From: Saitoella complicata NRRL Y-17804
Taxonomy: Eukaryota; Ascomycota; Saitoellomycetes; Saitoellales; Saitoellaceae
DNA length: 48,820 nt
Direction of reading: 5' to 3'
Assembly (NCBI RefSeq): GCF_001661265.1
Contig: NW_017566993.1
Coordinates: forward strand, 689,826 to 738,645
The translations under genes were made by a program, and so were the position numbers. Position 1 is the stretch's first letter. Every line of letters begins with the position of its first letter. Positions 35,659-44,889 of this stretch are shown here, piece after piece. The notes beneath the pieces were generated by a model that saw nothing but the letters and a program-made list of their open reading frames with translations, was not told the origin of the DNA and did not search any database.

Positions 35659-36951
35659 CTACAATCCAACCAGAACCCCGACAACAACCCCCACAACCCC
35701 CAAAGACATCGTCCCAGCCAATCCCAATTCTCTCCCACTCCTCCCTCTCCCACCAACCTCCCCCCAACTCGTACTCGTCGAACTTCCGTTCCTAGTCCCA
35801 ACCAACGTACTCATCGTCTGCTTATCGTCCAATTAGTATCACTATTACTAAGAGCGAAAGATACTCCCGAGCACACTCTCGACAGCCCCCAAAACTTGAC
35901 TCACCGTAACAACAGCCGCCGCAACACTACTAATCGTACTCTCTCCCGCCTCTGTCGCGATCTGGTTCCACCAACTCAGGGCGCCAGAGGCTGTGTTTTC
36001 GCTTTGTGCCTCTCCACCGAGGAGACCGTTGGTAGGAGCGGTGTAGTTGACGCCGTTGAGCTCTGCGACCCAGGAGAATACTGAACCGTTTGTCGGGATG
36101 GAGTAGTAGTCGAGCAAGACGAAGTTTGGAGGGCGAGAGTAAAGCGCATAACATCCCTCGTAGTTCGCCTGCAACGAAGCGTACCCGTTTGTTGTATCGA
36201 GTGCCGCTGTATCGGGAATCAACACCGAAGAGATAATCTCCGTATCCAAATAATGATTAACCAGATAAAGCTTCCCGTCACTTGTCCCGCCACTCGGGCG
36301 ATCAAGGTCACACGGGAAAGTGGCATCCGTCGAATCATATGCCGTCTCAAACACGAAGTCCCACTCGGGCAGGATGTAGTCAACGATCGAAGCATCCGCG
36401 TTTGAGTCCATGAAGGTGATGACGCGAGTATTGTTCCCGATGAGGGAGGAGAGTGTAGGGAGGTCGGAAAGGGTTGTTAGGGAGGTGGGAGGGGAGTAGG
36501 TGTATGCGGAGAGGTTTGTTGATTCGTAGACTGTTGCGTAGAGGGAGGGGGAGAGGTTGTCGGAGTTGACCCAGAGGATTGTGATCACTTCGTCTGGGTT
36601 TGCTTCGAGCCAGGCAACGACTTCGGTGAGGTACTCCTCAATCGTACCACCATCGAGGAGATCACAACTTGTATGACAAAGACTGATCCCGACACCATCA
36701 CTACCCGTCTCATTGTTCTGATGGGCCTGGTTCTGAAGAAGACGGATTCCGTCGTTGAGTTGCGTGGTAACGTTTACCAACTGATTCGAAGCGACAGAGT
36801 TGGGTACTGCAGCGTATGAGTTGTGAGCACCAAGGTATGTGATATTGGAGTACGAGCGAGAGCAGAGGGATGCATGGCCATTGCAGAGCTGCTGAGCCGT
36901 AACCACTGAGGCAAGAGCAAGCGCAGCAATCGTCTGGACGAATGAATGCAT
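35659..36951 (-). CDS. Secreted, probably GPI-anchored PLC-like phosphodiesterase
   Basis: TIM-barrel PLC-like phosphodiesterase family protein. The signal peptide is MHSFVQTIAALALASVVTAQ. The domain shows CNGHASLCSRSYSNITYLGA followed by HNSYA (the first PLCX-type His), LNDGIRLLQNQAH, LCHTSCDLLDGGTIEEYL, PDEVITILWVNSDN and RVITFMDSNAD. The first exon read alone would stop at 35848. A canonical GTGAGT donor at 35904, a TACTAAT branch site and a CAG acceptor define an 87-bp phase-0 intron (35818-35904). Exon two, 35659-35817, adds a Ser/Thr/Gly stretch and a hydrophobic end (SLGVVGVVVGVLVGL), a typical GPI-attachment tail. Total 401 residues. Its substrate is unknown; wall or membrane glycolipids are a guess. 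It lies tail-to-tail with the NRPS but shows no iron-GATA site. Confidence 0.85.
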
Positions 36952-36959
36952 GTTTGTAA

Positions 36960-37073
36960 GGAATGTATGCTGCTTGTATGTTCCTAGTTATAACAGAAGT
37001 GAGAGAAAGACAGATCAATATACGTTTGCGTCACCAGAACCAGCAGGTAACGCCTTCAAGGGGAATGTATGCT
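36960..37073 (-). promoter_or_regulatory. Two copies of the AGCATACATTCC motif upstream of the PLC-like gene
   Basis: On the gene's strand, AGCATACATTCC occurs at 36971-36960 (nine bases before the ATG) and AGCATACATTCCC at 37073-37061. Same orientation relative to the gene as the triplet in front of sidA. Confidence 0.5.
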
Positions 37074-39013
37074 CGATGAATGCTCGTTAACGGACCGCAA
37101 CCGTCTTGTGTAGATGAGGGGAGAGAAGAGAACATTTGTAGGTCGGCGATTTTATTGCGGTGTTCTTGGCGGGATTACGAGCCGCGTGTCTTGGCTGTGG
37201 AGGCGGAGCGCGGCAGCGACGGCAAGGGTCGGTGCTATTTATAGAACAGGGTTGGAATGAGTGTGATTCCTTTTTACTTATTATGTCAAGCTTCGAGCAT
37301 GTAAATGACCTTCATTGAGATGGACTAGGATGTGGATGGCAAAGTTCACAGGAGGGTCGTTCGAAAGTCGCGAGGCGCTCGGAGGATCGAAGGTGTCATC
37401 CTTCGCTTAGCTTTGCCCAAGGACATTCCGGCGTTCAAAAGTGCATGCTCCAGAATACAGAAAGTCCTACACAACCTCGAGGATGACTCCTTCAGAAGAG
37501 ATGTGCAGGCAACTGGACCGGATCAGTACGCGTCCAGCTCAGAGATCGAGGAAGCCAAATCAGCCCCCGGCAGGCGAAGGGCGTAACACCATCGGATGCA
37601 ATATAGTCAAAGACGGAGAACAAAAAGAAACAACGTGCATGACGGAGCAGCCGTCTGTGAGTTCGTGCCTCTTCCAGAAATCTGTTTGATCAGCCATAGG
37701 CGTGGCAAGGACCTGGACCAGGTGCCAGACGTTCTCGGCATCCTTCCCTCCCCATTTCGCGACATGCTTAAGCAGTTCTGTTCAACAACCCCCTCCTCAC
37801 AATCTCCAGTATCGTAAACCCAACAATCCTGCATCTGCAGCAGTTGGAACATGTATCGGAACAACTCACGCCAAAAGCGGGCGAACGGCAAAACAACCCA
37901 TTAACCTGCAGCGGTAGCAAAAAACGCCAGGAACGCTCTGTGACAGAGGATAAACAACGACGACGACCTCGAGAAGTTGTGGTGAAGATGGAGAAGAGGG
38001 TGGCCTTAGGGAAAGTCGTGTCTTTGCCTAGCGAGCCTCCTTGTTCGATGTCTTTACCTATAGTCTTCGAGAGTAGTTGATGAGCGTGTACAGTTGTCGT
38101 TGGGGCGTACGTCGTAACGATCACCAGCTGAAGTCGACTCGGGTAGCAGATCTTCTTTAGAGTTGCATGTGCAAAACAGATCCCATCTGAGTTGAGCAAG
38201 TACCGAAGAGATGACTCGTGTTGGCGATGCCCGACATCGCGCAGTCGCCGCGAACTCTCGACGACTCCAGCTCAACACGGTTGTATCCGCTGCCAAACAT
38301 CATGACTAGTGGTCTTTTTCAGGCTTCCAGGAAATCTGGGTATCTTGGCCTGACCTAGAAGTGCTGGCTTCCACGTCCTGAACTGTTCGCATCAGCTGCA
38401 GATCATCCGCAGATCGCCTCACTCCTCCTCTGAACAGGCACTATGTCCAAATGATCTGAATGCTTCGCATTCTTCTTCGCGTATCGTCGTGCTCTGGGTG
38501 TTGGCTGCAGCTGGGCCACATGTCACGGCCGCGGTTCGATCATACGAGGAGGCCCGAGCGTCGTTATACACCCAAGCCTTTGAGATACCCGGACCTTCCT
38601 CTCGCGCGCTGCCTTCACCGGTACGATCATCATGTTAGATGCCACCAATGCTGATCTACAATTGTTTACAAGGTCTGCGCAACTTCCAGTCGTCTCCTTC
38701 GTCGATCAGCCTACCCAATCTGTACCGCAGACGGAAGGGCAGCGTCGGCGGCGGCCGCAACCGGGAAGCATTTGAGGTTCCGTAATCTCGTTTCTTGTCA
38801 GGCAAATTTGATCCCAGACCTAGATTTTTCTGCCGCGTGTTTGCGTACGGGTGTTGGTCAGCTGCTGAGCGTGCTCCGTTTTGAAATGCTTTAAACGGCC
38901 CAGCGCTCCGCCCATATACAGACAGCATCCCGTCAGCGTAACCCTAACCGACGTTATCAGAAACAAAGTTCCAATTTTTCAAGGTTTTCTTCGAGAACCA
39001 AACGAAACGGAGG
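37074..39013. other. Gene-poor subtelomeric stretch
   Basis: About 1.9 kb. A CTATAAATAG box on the minus strand (37235-37244) could be a distal promoter of the PLC-like gene. Several frames of 60-140 codons overlap in conflicting frames and resemble no family. A short telomere-like string, TAACCCTAACC, is at about 38939-38949. The missing 5' part of the gene at 39014 might lie here in degraded form, but I cannot trace it. Confidence 0.4.
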
Positions 39014-40135
39014 ATGGCCGAAAGTATCATTTTAATCCAAAGGCACATCTCTGGATCTATCCCGGCGCACAACACAACCCCGAAGGATTCGCAAGCGTCA
39101 TCGCCTGCGACTTCAGCAGGTCTTCAGCAATACTCGTCGGCAAACAACAATGCCAGGCCAGTCTCGAACACTCCCGCACAGTCTAGGCCTTCGTCTAGAT
39201 CCACGCCGAGGACTCCAGGAACAACGCAGCCAGGGTCTACCAATAACATCCCAACCCTCCTTTGGGACAGGCTGGAGGCATTCCGTGGGGACCCGACGTT
39301 TCGACGGGGCGAACATCAGCGTGGTGCTTCTGCTCCTACTGCTGGTACAGCAGCCTCTGCTTCCGCTCAAGGGTTCGGGCCCGGTAGCCGTTCTAGGACT
39401 GGTGCCGGTCGTGGTGCTGCTCCTCCCGCTGGTGTCGCAGCCGCTCCTGAACCATCACTTGGCCAGTCTGCTGCTGCTACGGCTGAGCTGCACAGCGGAA
39501 GTACCACGCCCACGCCTGTGAATCCTCCATTGAACCGCAGGCCACGCGGTAATGCAGTGAAAGCCAACCACAAAGCGATACCCGCCCTAAGGAAAGTCCT
39601 ACCTTTCAACGGGCGAATCCAGAATGTTGGTTTGCCGGAGGCCACTTTTGAGAAGTTGATTTTACGCGACGAGACGTTTCTGCGAATGCTCGACAGAACT
39701 ACGATGGATGATAAAAGGTCGCAGATCTTGCAAGAGTTTTTGAGAGTTCGATATTCTCAAAGCAGGACGGCCGAGCTGAGTGTCCAAAGGGACCGTGACA
39801 TGATTGCCTATCACGAGAACCTTTTGGCGGCCAGAGTGGACGGTCTTCCTATCATCTTCGACGGATTGGGGCTTGAATCTATGGACTGGCAGACCGAGCC
39901 ATTGGATACGGAGGAGGGGGAACGAGTTAGAGGCGAGAAAGGTGTTGAGTCGGATGGACGGCGACGCCATGCTGCGCCTGATGATCCCACCGACAGACCT
40001 GATCAGCCCGTCAACGACGAGCAGATGGTACTATATGAGGGGGGTCGGACCGAGACGGATTTGGAAGGAGGAGCTGGCACAGGTACGCCTGGGTTGACTT
40101 CACCTCCTACGAATATCGGCGAGCCACGCTCATAG
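39014..40135 (+). CDS. Uncharacterised subtelomeric family protein, copy 1
   Basis: An uninterrupted frame of 373 residues. The N-terminal 180 residues are low-complexity (Ser, Pro, Thr, Gly, Ala). Then comes a more ordered helical segment: NHKAIPALRKVLPFNGRIQ, EKLILRDETFLRMLDRTTMD, LQEFLRVRYSQSRTAEL, ENLLAARVDGLPIIFDGLGL and ESMDWQTEPL. A charged acidic/basic tail closes it. The ordered segment matches a decayed gene on the opposite strand at 41.0-42.7 kb (ALRKIMPYSGRIQ; YLKAAREGFLLP; EDMQWEG), so this is a real family. The partner has about 330 codons upstream of this part, including a W...LL region. That suggests copy 1 may be 5'-truncated, or that its true start is in an upstream exon. 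No known domain is recognised; a nucleic-acid-binding or mobile-element role is speculation. Confidence 0.6.
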   Translation: MAESIILIQRHISGSIPAHNTTPKDSQASSPATSAGLQQYSSANNNARPVSNTPAQSRPSSRSTPRTPGTTQPGSTNNIPTLLWDRLEAFRGDPTFRRGEHQRGASAPTAGTAASASAQGFGPGSRSRTGAGRGAAPPAGVAAAPEPSLGQSAAATAELHSGSTTPTPVNPPLNRRPRGNAVKANHKAIPALRKVLPFNGRIQNVGLPEATFEKLILRDETFLRMLDRTTMDDKRSQILQEFLRVRYSQSRTAELSVQRDRDMIAYHENLLAARVDGLPIIFDGLGLESMDWQTEPLDTEEGERVRGEKGVESDGRRRHAAPDDPTDRPDQPVNDEQMVLYEGGRTETDLEGGAGTGTPGLTSPPTNIGEPRS

Positions 40136-41034
40136 GTCGCGGGGGATACGTTCATCCTATATCTTCTGTCCAATCGAAGTGGCAAGAAATCCGTCTGTAT
40201 GTGATCTGGCTATTGAATATATAATTAATTGATTATTTTTACGTCGATTTTGTTCATGTATTGAGGATCTTTGATCCGTTCGGTATCTGTCTGGTCTGTC
40301 TTTTGTGTGTCGCCGCTGGCAGTACTAATCTACCTACTAATGATCACATCGCTGTATTGATGATCATGACTGCTGACGAAAGTGTCCATATTCATTGAAC
40401 TTGAAGAATTGGTCATCCTATGCCGTTCTCTCAGCATCAAAAACGGAATCGAAGCAGGGACCGGGAGCGTCCTAAGCAGGACTTGACCGGTCTACCTGAA
40501 ACTTGACCGGTTTAGGGTGACTTTGGTATTGTCCGAGTAACTTTGGATGGAGCTGAAGGAATGTTCTTCTTAGTACGTCGGAGGTATCCCTTTGGGTTGG
40601 AGGCCTATCCGGGTGGTTACATGAATTCCGAATTACAAGCCCTCAACGCCCTCACGCTCCACGCACGCCGCGCACACGGGTAATACGACATCGCTTGAGC
40701 ACAGTGAAACAGAGCTCGTAGGGATTCCAACTAAAACAACAAAAAAGCTATATTTGATATTGAAGAACGTAAGCTAAGAATAGCAATTTCACATCTCGTA
40801 CGCCCTAATGAGAACATCCTCAACATTCATGCAACGATCCCTGCATGATATCGTACACTCCCGTCTGTTTTTGACATTTGACAACGTACTCGAAGGTTAA
40901 CAGCTCCAAAAAAACTCGAACCCCACCAACCATTTTTTTCCGATTGCGGGATTTTCGCTGGTAATCATATATCTCAACATGAAACAAACACTCCATTCCA
41001 CCACGCACGCTTTGCCTTATTACGCATGCTGCGA
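40136..41034. other. Intergenic between two convergent family members
   Basis: AT-rich 3' flank of copy 1 (ATATATAATTAATTGATT near 40217), then an imperfect repeat of CTTGACCGGTYTA (about 40480-40515). Nothing coding is recognised. Confidence 0.4.
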
Positions 41035-42697
41035 TTAGGACCTGTCGTCCGACGCGGGGGGCGTGTTTTGACGTCCGCGAGCGGGAACGTCTTGAGCGGG
41101 AACGTCTTGAGCGGCAACGGTGACGCGATTCAAGCGGGCGACCAACTGGGTCCCAATCATGTCCTCATCTTCCCTGTCCTGCCCTTCCCACTGCATATCT
41201 TCAACATCCGATGTCGCGACCGGCAGCAAGAAGCCCTCCCTGGCGGCCTTCAGGTAATTGTTTGCTCTTTGACCTCGTTGCCCGCAACCTCCTCGAAAAA
41301 CCTCAGGGCTTGCTGCATGGTCTTCTGGTGCTCGTGCACGACCTTAGACAACTCAAGCAAGAGCTTAGGAGTAATGGACTTTTGAATCCTTCCACTGTAC
41401 GGCATGATTTTTCGCAAGGCAACGGACTTGCGAGTATTGTTGCTGGTGTCTGGGCGAAGGCTACGTCCAGTGCGGGGAGAAGGGCGAGCGCGTGGGTCAA
41501 TGTTCTCATGTGGAATGACATCATCGGCGACGACCCTTGAAGCGTTGTGGTCGATGGGCAGGACAGTGTCGATATCATGTGCAAATGCAGAATAAATTCC
41601 AGGACTAGCCGGACCATCCCCCTAGACCGCATCCGGATCGACCGTGGGCGTGGTGGTGAAGATGGGTGGTACTTGGGGGCCAGCGTCACCACAGGAAGAT
41701 CTAGCAACCGGTCTGTCTTCACCTCCGCGAGTCGTTTTCGCCGGTGCGCCGCTTTCCGGGTCTTCCTTGGGCGAAGGCTCGGGTAACATCGCGTTGCGCC
41801 TCAAGGGTGATGAGACCCGGGGGGTTGAAGCTGGGCTAGGAGTGACAATGGAGGCTCGAATTAGGGCAGCAACAAGTGCTGTCATTCGGCTCGAACCAGG
41901 ATCGATAGGAGTAAATGGACAGGAAGGAGGATCCTGGAAGTTTTGGTGGTTCCAGTATCCCTCCCGTTCCATCTCACTTCGCAACGCATGTAGCCTGATA
42001 TATACAGCTCTCGTCTGACCTTTAGGGAAAAGGTATTTGAAGTACTCCGCCTGTGCCTCCGGAGGGATACGCTTCAGAAGATCCTGGAATCTCGTGATAA
42101 TCGTTTCCACGGATAGCGCCTTGGGCAGAGATGCATACAATTCGCGTGCATTCATGTTATCGACGACAACGCTCCAGGCCTTGTATTGTTCGGTATTAAT
42201 CTTGCACCGCGTCATATTGAGAACCGCCAGACCGAACTTAGCAACTATGTTGCCAACGAAACGAAGAAATTGCAGGGTTTGGGTGTCGTTCCAGTCGTCT
42301 TTGCCTTCATGCATCTGGTACACATACCGACTGACTCGACAAAGGAGCAACTTGACCTCGGCGACATCCCCCCCAAATTTCGAATAGCTGGCCGTTCCCC
42401 CAGTCCTCACTTCTTCCTGAAGGAAACAGTCGACGAGCTTGTCGCGCCGGTGGATCACTCCTTTCTCCGACGGCAGCTTCACGATCGTGCCATTTGCAAT
42501 CCCTGCTTGTATGCAGCCTCGCACTTCACGACGAAACGTTTATGGCATTCGCCCCTTTTGAACGTCGTAGCAGAGGGGAAGTCCCTGATCAAGTCGTCGA
42601 TGGTGTCGAGGAGTAAACGCTCGTAGACGCCGTCCCACGGAAATTGTGTCTGGGGCGGTGTCGTTTGTATCTCGTTGTCGGTCGCGGTCTTAGACAC
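41035..42697 (-). pseudogene. Uncharacterised subtelomeric family protein, copy 2, interrupted
   Basis: Begins at ATG 42695-42697 with MSKTATDNEIQTTPPQTQFP, then WDGVYERLLLDTIDDLIRDF, faintly like a Myb/SANT-type DNA-binding helix pattern. The frame changes near 42480-42530, where a very short intron (about 36 bp) is possible. The main part, 41625-42520, reads HRRDKLVDCFLQEEV, WNDTQTLQFLRFVGNIVAKF, VETIITRFQDLLKRIPPEAQ and a Ser/Pro-rich tail. It stops at 41622-41624, but the same frame stays open beyond, with KSVALRKIMPYSGRIQ homologous to copy 1. The last part (AAREGFLLP; EDMQWEG) is in another frame. About three interruptions in all, so it is probably a decayed gene. A 15-bp tandem repeat (GCGGGAACGTCTTGA) lies near its 3' end at 41080-41118. 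Confidence 0.55.
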
Positions 42698-42847
42698 ACC
42701 AAGTTAGTTGATGTCGGGGAAGTTCACCATGGAATGGAATTCCGAGTGTACGTACCTTGCTGTTGCTCACGCCGCTTAAGCCAGGCGCTGTGGACATGGT
42801 TGAAGAAAGAGGATACCTGGCCGGTTGTCTTTCTCACGATATTTCTA

Positions 42848-43047
42848 TTACGGTCTTGTTGTTACGGTCTTGTTGTTACGGTCTTTCGTTACGGTCTTTC
42901 GTTACGGTCTTTCGTTACGGTCTTGTTGTTACGGTCTTTCGTTACGGTCTTTCGTTACGGTCTTTCGTTACGGTCTTTCGTTACGGTCTTGTTGTTACGG
43001 TCTTTCGTTACGGTCTTTCGTTACGGTCTTGTTGTTACGGTCTTTCA
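42848..43047. repeat. Minisatellite with two alternating unit lengths (13 and 14 bp)
   Basis: Fifteen head-to-tail units of TTACGGTCTTTCG (S, 13 bp) or TTACGGTCTTGTTG (L, 14 bp). The order from left to right is L L S S S L S S S S L S S L S. The core TTACGGTCTT is invariant. It lies just outside the 5' end of copy 2 of the unknown family. It is not CRISPR: there are no unique spacers. Confidence 0.95.
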
Positions 43048-44215
43048 CCACGGTAGTTTTATGAAAGCACGCAAAAGCGGGGCAGGCTTAGTGAGCAGCT
43101 GACCCGCCCGGAGCCACGTATGCCTGCAAGGCCTGAAGGGCGAAAGTTTACTCAATTAAACCTGAATTAACCAATTCACGGCATCGGGATCTTAATTGAC
43201 GGCGCAGCGGTTCGTAAGCACCGGGGTGGCAATAGCGCTAGCAGTGCAAGCGTGCGAATCTCATCTGAAGCACAATAAAGCGGCCATATAAACAGGAGAC
43301 ACCAGAAATGAGATGGAGAGAATATCCTGGGTTGAAGGGGAGCGTGACAGTGTTGATGTTGACGACGGCGAGGGTGGAGTTGAGCGTAGGATTGGTGGGG
43401 AGGTTGAGGCACAGGAAGGGTTTCAAAGGTCACGGCGACAGCGAGAGGCTTCGTGGAGTTAGAGGACTGCCTTCAGCGCAAATGAAAGCCAGGTTCGAGA
43501 AAGAGAACGTCAGAGATCAAATGGTGGACGATTGATCGGTGCTGAAAACGCCGCTGTTGAATGCCTCGTCACATATGACGATAATTTGAGAGCGTGGCTC
43601 AGCGGGGGAACGCAGAAATCGAAATAAACAGCAAGTTATCTGACCCATGTTTACCCCCTGTAAGCTTCCATACAAGATCGCCCTTCTAAGGGTCGCAGCT
43701 GTTCACTAGGCCTGATATCTGTCCGGACATTCATCGTCGACGTCAGCGGATCATCATCCCTCAACGTCCCCCGACGAAAGAGGTCAACTTATGCGATGAG
43801 ACAATCGAGCGCAACTTGCACAGTGAACACTTGTTATTCCTTCCGTTTCGCACTGACAGATTCTGTCTTCGTTCGTCCCTTGAGCCATATTCGTGAGATC
43901 AACCTTCATGACTCGTAACATCTCCAGGTCAATGGGCACTCTCAGCGACAATTTGTCCACCCGTAAATCGTGATCAATACTATTAGTACTGCACCGGAGC
44001 TGATGTGGTCTACTACAATCTGGAGTCATAAACGATCTACATTCGGGTAGATCCGTCGTTGTTTGTCCATGCTTAAAGCACATTCGAGCGAAAACGATCT
44101 GTATCTTCAATTCACCTGCAAATGCACTCCCTCCAAAGCATACCCAAGTATCTCCAACCCATATCCCTGTATCCAACGAAGGCGAATCATCAAAAATCGT
44201 CAAGAAGTACGTCAA
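43048..44215. other. Intergenic, nothing recognised
   Basis: About 1.2 kb. Short frames on both strands (for example 43308-43535 plus and 43176-43433 minus) overlap and lack homology I can see. No RNA gene signature. Confidence 0.4.
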
Positions 44216-44791
44216 TCAATACGGGGTATAACCATCGTAACCATACCCGCGACTACTAGCGCGATACCAATGCCCATGGTCATGGTATCCACGAACAGGA
44301 CCAGCGTAATAAGACTCGAGCTCACGACTCCTACCACGGTAACCGTGTGGAACCTCGTTGTATCCGCTGCCCGCGTAGCTGTCGTGGCGGTTGTCAACGC
44401 TGGTGCTCATACCACGGTACCAAGAGCTCTCACGGACACTGCTCGGGTACTCGGTGGGCTGGCGACTGTAATGACGGAGGCTGTGTGAGTACTCCGAGGG
44501 CTGACGGGTGTAGGCACGGTCATCGTGACGGTACGTAGACGCCGATCCCCTGCGCTCAAAGTCACCGTACTTATCCATGAACGACTTTTTTGCATGTTCG
44601 TACTCGTGAAGACGGACTTCTTCATCCGTAATTGCTTTTTCCTCTCCCTCCACCGCCTGATATTCATCCCCCTGCTCCTCCTGCTCCTCCTCCTCCTCCT
44701 CCTTCATCTCCCTCATCGCCCTTCTCTCAGCTCTGGATCCCTTCCACTCCAACTGCTTCCTCAAATACCTTTGAATAACCTTTTGGCGCAT
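44216..44791 (-). CDS. Uncharacterised charged, Tyr/Arg/Ser-rich protein
   Basis: 191 residues from ATG 44789-44791. The N-terminus is basic and helical (MRQKVIQRYLRKQLEWKG), then a Glu-rich run (about 15 residues), then EVRLHEYEHAKKSFMDKYGD, and a C-terminal half rich in Tyr, Ser, Arg, His and Gly with RxPSEYSHSLRHYSRQP-like near-repeats and a GYGYDGYTPY end. It is probably largely disordered apart from the first 70 residues. No family is recognised. The frame is open a further 12 codons upstream of the chosen ATG, and an overlapping short frame (44761-44889) starts the same region differently, so the 5' end may involve an intron. Confidence 0.5.
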   Translation of the reverse strand: MRQKVIQRYLRKQLEWKGSRAERRAMREMKEEEEEEQEEQGDEYQAVEGEEKAITDEEVRLHEYEHAKKSFMDKYGDFERRGSASTYRHDDRAYTRQPSEYSHSLRHYSRQPTEYPSSVRESSWYRGMSTSVDNRHDSYAGSGYNEVPHGYRGRSRELESYYAGPVRGYHDHGHWYRASSRGYGYDGYTPY

Positions 44792-44889
44792 GATGGAGGT
44801 TTTCCAACGGTGCCGTCGCCGTGGTACTTAATGATCTGAGGGTCTTTGACTTTGGCTTGACAACCGTGTTTAATATCGGACGGATCCAT
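44761..44889 (-). CDS. Short frame overlapping the 5' end of the 44216-44791 gene
   Basis: A 42-codon frame from ATG 44887-44889 reads MDPSDIKHGCQAKVKDPQII, KYHGDGTVGKPPSCAKR and LFKGI, with natural-looking composition. It overlaps the first ten codons of the longer gene in another frame. It may be the true first exon of that gene (with an intron I cannot place), an upstream frame, or a chance frame. Confidence 0.3.
   Translation of the reverse strand: MDPSDIKHGCQAKVKDPQIIKYHGDGTVGKPPSCAKRLFKGI

Noticed and set aside
35848-35904. A 47-bp intron using the GTATCT donor at 35864 for the PLC-like gene
   Set aside because: It leads to a stop after a few codons; the GTGAGT donor at 35904 is better and is in phase with the GPI-tail exon.
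35659-36951. Siderophore esterase or hydrolase partner of the NRPS
   Set aside because: The fold signatures are those of PLC-like phosphodiesterases, not alpha/beta hydrolases, and no iron-GATA site was seen upstream.
39014-42697. Calling the convergent pair a known transposon or virus-like element
   Set aside because: I see no transposase, reverse transcriptase, integrase or capsid motifs and no terminal repeats, so the family is left unnamed.
42848-43047. CRISPR array
   Set aside because: Units of 13-14 bp abut directly with no unique spacers; it is a minisatellite in a eukaryote.
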